This document shows, in pieces, positions 4,956-5,527 of a stretch of 5,527 nt of DNA (position 1 is the first letter of the stretch; each line of letters starts with the position of its first letter). The position numbers and the translations under genes were made by a program. The DNA lies in NCBI GenBank assembly GCA_021299675.1, contig JAJTIF010000386.1, positions 1-5,527 on the forward strand. The letters run 5' to 3'. Below the pieces are notes generated by a model. It was not told the DNA's origin, searched no databases, and saw only the letters and a program-made list of their open reading frames with translations. Source of the stretch: Pseudomonadota bacterium (lineage in GTDB: Bacteria > Bdellovibrionota > Bacteriovoracia > Bacteriovoracales > Bacteriovoracaceae).

Positions 4956-5527
4956 AACTTTTGAGAGCGTTTTTTCTCACCCAAGCAACAGTGCGCATCC
5001 ACTCTTTAATGTCCTTAGCGGGGTGACCTCCGAGGACGGACTTCGCGGGAAAGACAGCTCCTTCATTAATCATGGCTCCACCAGCACACTGAGTCCCCAT
5101 CCCGAGATGAGAATCAGGGCCAACGGCTACTCGACCGCCGAGCACTACGAAATCTTCTAAGACGGCACTGCCAGCGACACCAGCTTGGCCACAGAGCACA
5201 CAGCCCTTACCGATTTTCACGTTGTGAGCGACCTGAACTTGATTATCAATTTTTGTTCCACTGCCGATCACCGTCGGAGTAAAGGCCCCCATGTCGATGC
5301 TGCAGTTGGATCCGATCTCAACCGAGTCGAGGATCTCTACGCCGCCCATGTGCCAAATCTTGTGGTGCACACCTTTATCGAAGACGTAGCCAAAACCATC
5401 GCTCCCCACAGTCGTGTTAGCGTGAATACGTACATTTTTTCCGATGCGAGTGAAGGGCATCAGCGTCACGTTCGCGAAGAGTTCTGTGTTCTCTCCCACG
5501 CTGACGTGACTGGAAATCACCACTCCG
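4954..5527 (-). CDS. lpxD: UDP-3-O-acylglucosamine N-acyltransferase LpxD, 5' end outside window
   Basis: LpxD adds the second 3-hydroxyacyl chain, to the 2-amino group of the UDP-sugar, after LpxA and the deacetylase LpxC. Only the C-terminal part is present: about 190 codons, open to the right edge, against about 340 for the full family. Missing are the N-terminal uridine-binding domain and the first coils of the beta-helix. The visible part is hexapeptide-repeat beta-helix with VGSDGFGYVFDKG (39-51 of the fragment, counted from the GTG at 5523), QVAHNVKIG (97-105), whose His (codon 5224-5226) is equivalent to the catalytic His239 of E. coli, and the C-terminal GGHPAKDIKEWMRTVAWVRK (165-184), like the GIPAQ...EWRR end of E. 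coli LpxD. The near-invariant IDRGA is IDMGA here (Met codon 5290-5292). The GTG at 5523 is an internal Val codon, not a start. The TAG stop overlaps the fabZ ribosome site. Confidence 0.95.
   Translation of the reverse strand, partial: GVVISSHVSVGENTELFANVTLMPFTRIGKNVRIHANTTVGSDGFGYVFDKGVHHKIWHMGGVEILDSVEIGSNCSIDMGAFTPTVIGSGTKIDNQVQVAHNVKIGKGCVLCGQAGVAGSAVLEDFVVLGGRVAVGPDSHLGMGTQCAGGAMINEGAVFPAKSVLGGHPAKDIKEWMRTVAWVRKNALKS

Noticed and set aside
5521..5523. The GTG at 5523 as the start of a short acyltransferase.
   Set aside because: The frame stays open to the window edge and the product lacks the N-terminal half of LpxD, so this is an internal Val codon in a truncated gene.
1..5527. Terminators, promoters, tRNA/rRNA, CRISPR arrays, insertion sequences or a hidden defence-like system.
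   Set aside because: Coding sequence fills the window with gaps of at most 9 bp, and I saw no inverted repeat with T-run between genes, no direct-repeat array and no transposase or nuclease gene.

Overview
The window is a stretch of bacterial chromosome, about half G+C, read entirely from the minus strand. It holds a compact lipid A (endotoxin core) biosynthesis cluster. In transcription order, right to left in these coordinates, the genes are lpxD (5' end outside the window), fabZ, lpxA, a Gfo/Idh/MocA-family dehydrogenase that I read as gnnA-like, lpxB, lpxK, and the first 162 codons of a lipoprotein gene that runs off the left edge. Gaps between genes are 9 bp or less, or the genes overlap (8 bp gnnA/lpxB, 11 bp lpxB/lpxK). 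There is no intergenic space for a promoter or terminator, so the visible genes look like one polycistronic unit whose promoter lies upstream of lpxD, beyond the right edge.

The genes fit one pathway. FabZ supplies the fatty-acid elongation cycle that makes 3-hydroxyacyl-ACP. LpxA and LpxD put 3-hydroxyacyl chains on positions 3 and 2 of the UDP-aminosugar. LpxB condenses two acylated sugars into the disaccharide, and LpxK phosphorylates its 4' position. The dehydrogenase between lpxA and lpxB sits where gnnA lies in Acidithiobacillus. There GnnA oxidises C3 of UDP-GlcNAc so that the aminotransferase GnnB can install a 3-amino group, giving lipid A with amide-linked chains at position 3. No gnnB, lpxC, lpxH/lpxI, msbA or waaA is visible here.

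The organism is a Gram-negative (diderm) bacterium. The gene order, base composition, and a probable diaminosugar gene next to divergent lpx genes suggest the Bdellovibrio group (Bdellovibrionota), whose lipid A is known to have a 2,3-diamino-2,3-dideoxyglucose backbone. This assignment is an inference from context and memory and was not tested by search.

I found no mobile element, CRISPR array, RNA gene or new defence-type system. The points most worth a second look are the gnnA-like gene without its partner, several substitutions at normally conserved positions in LpxB, and the uncharacterised lipoprotein at the end of the cluster.
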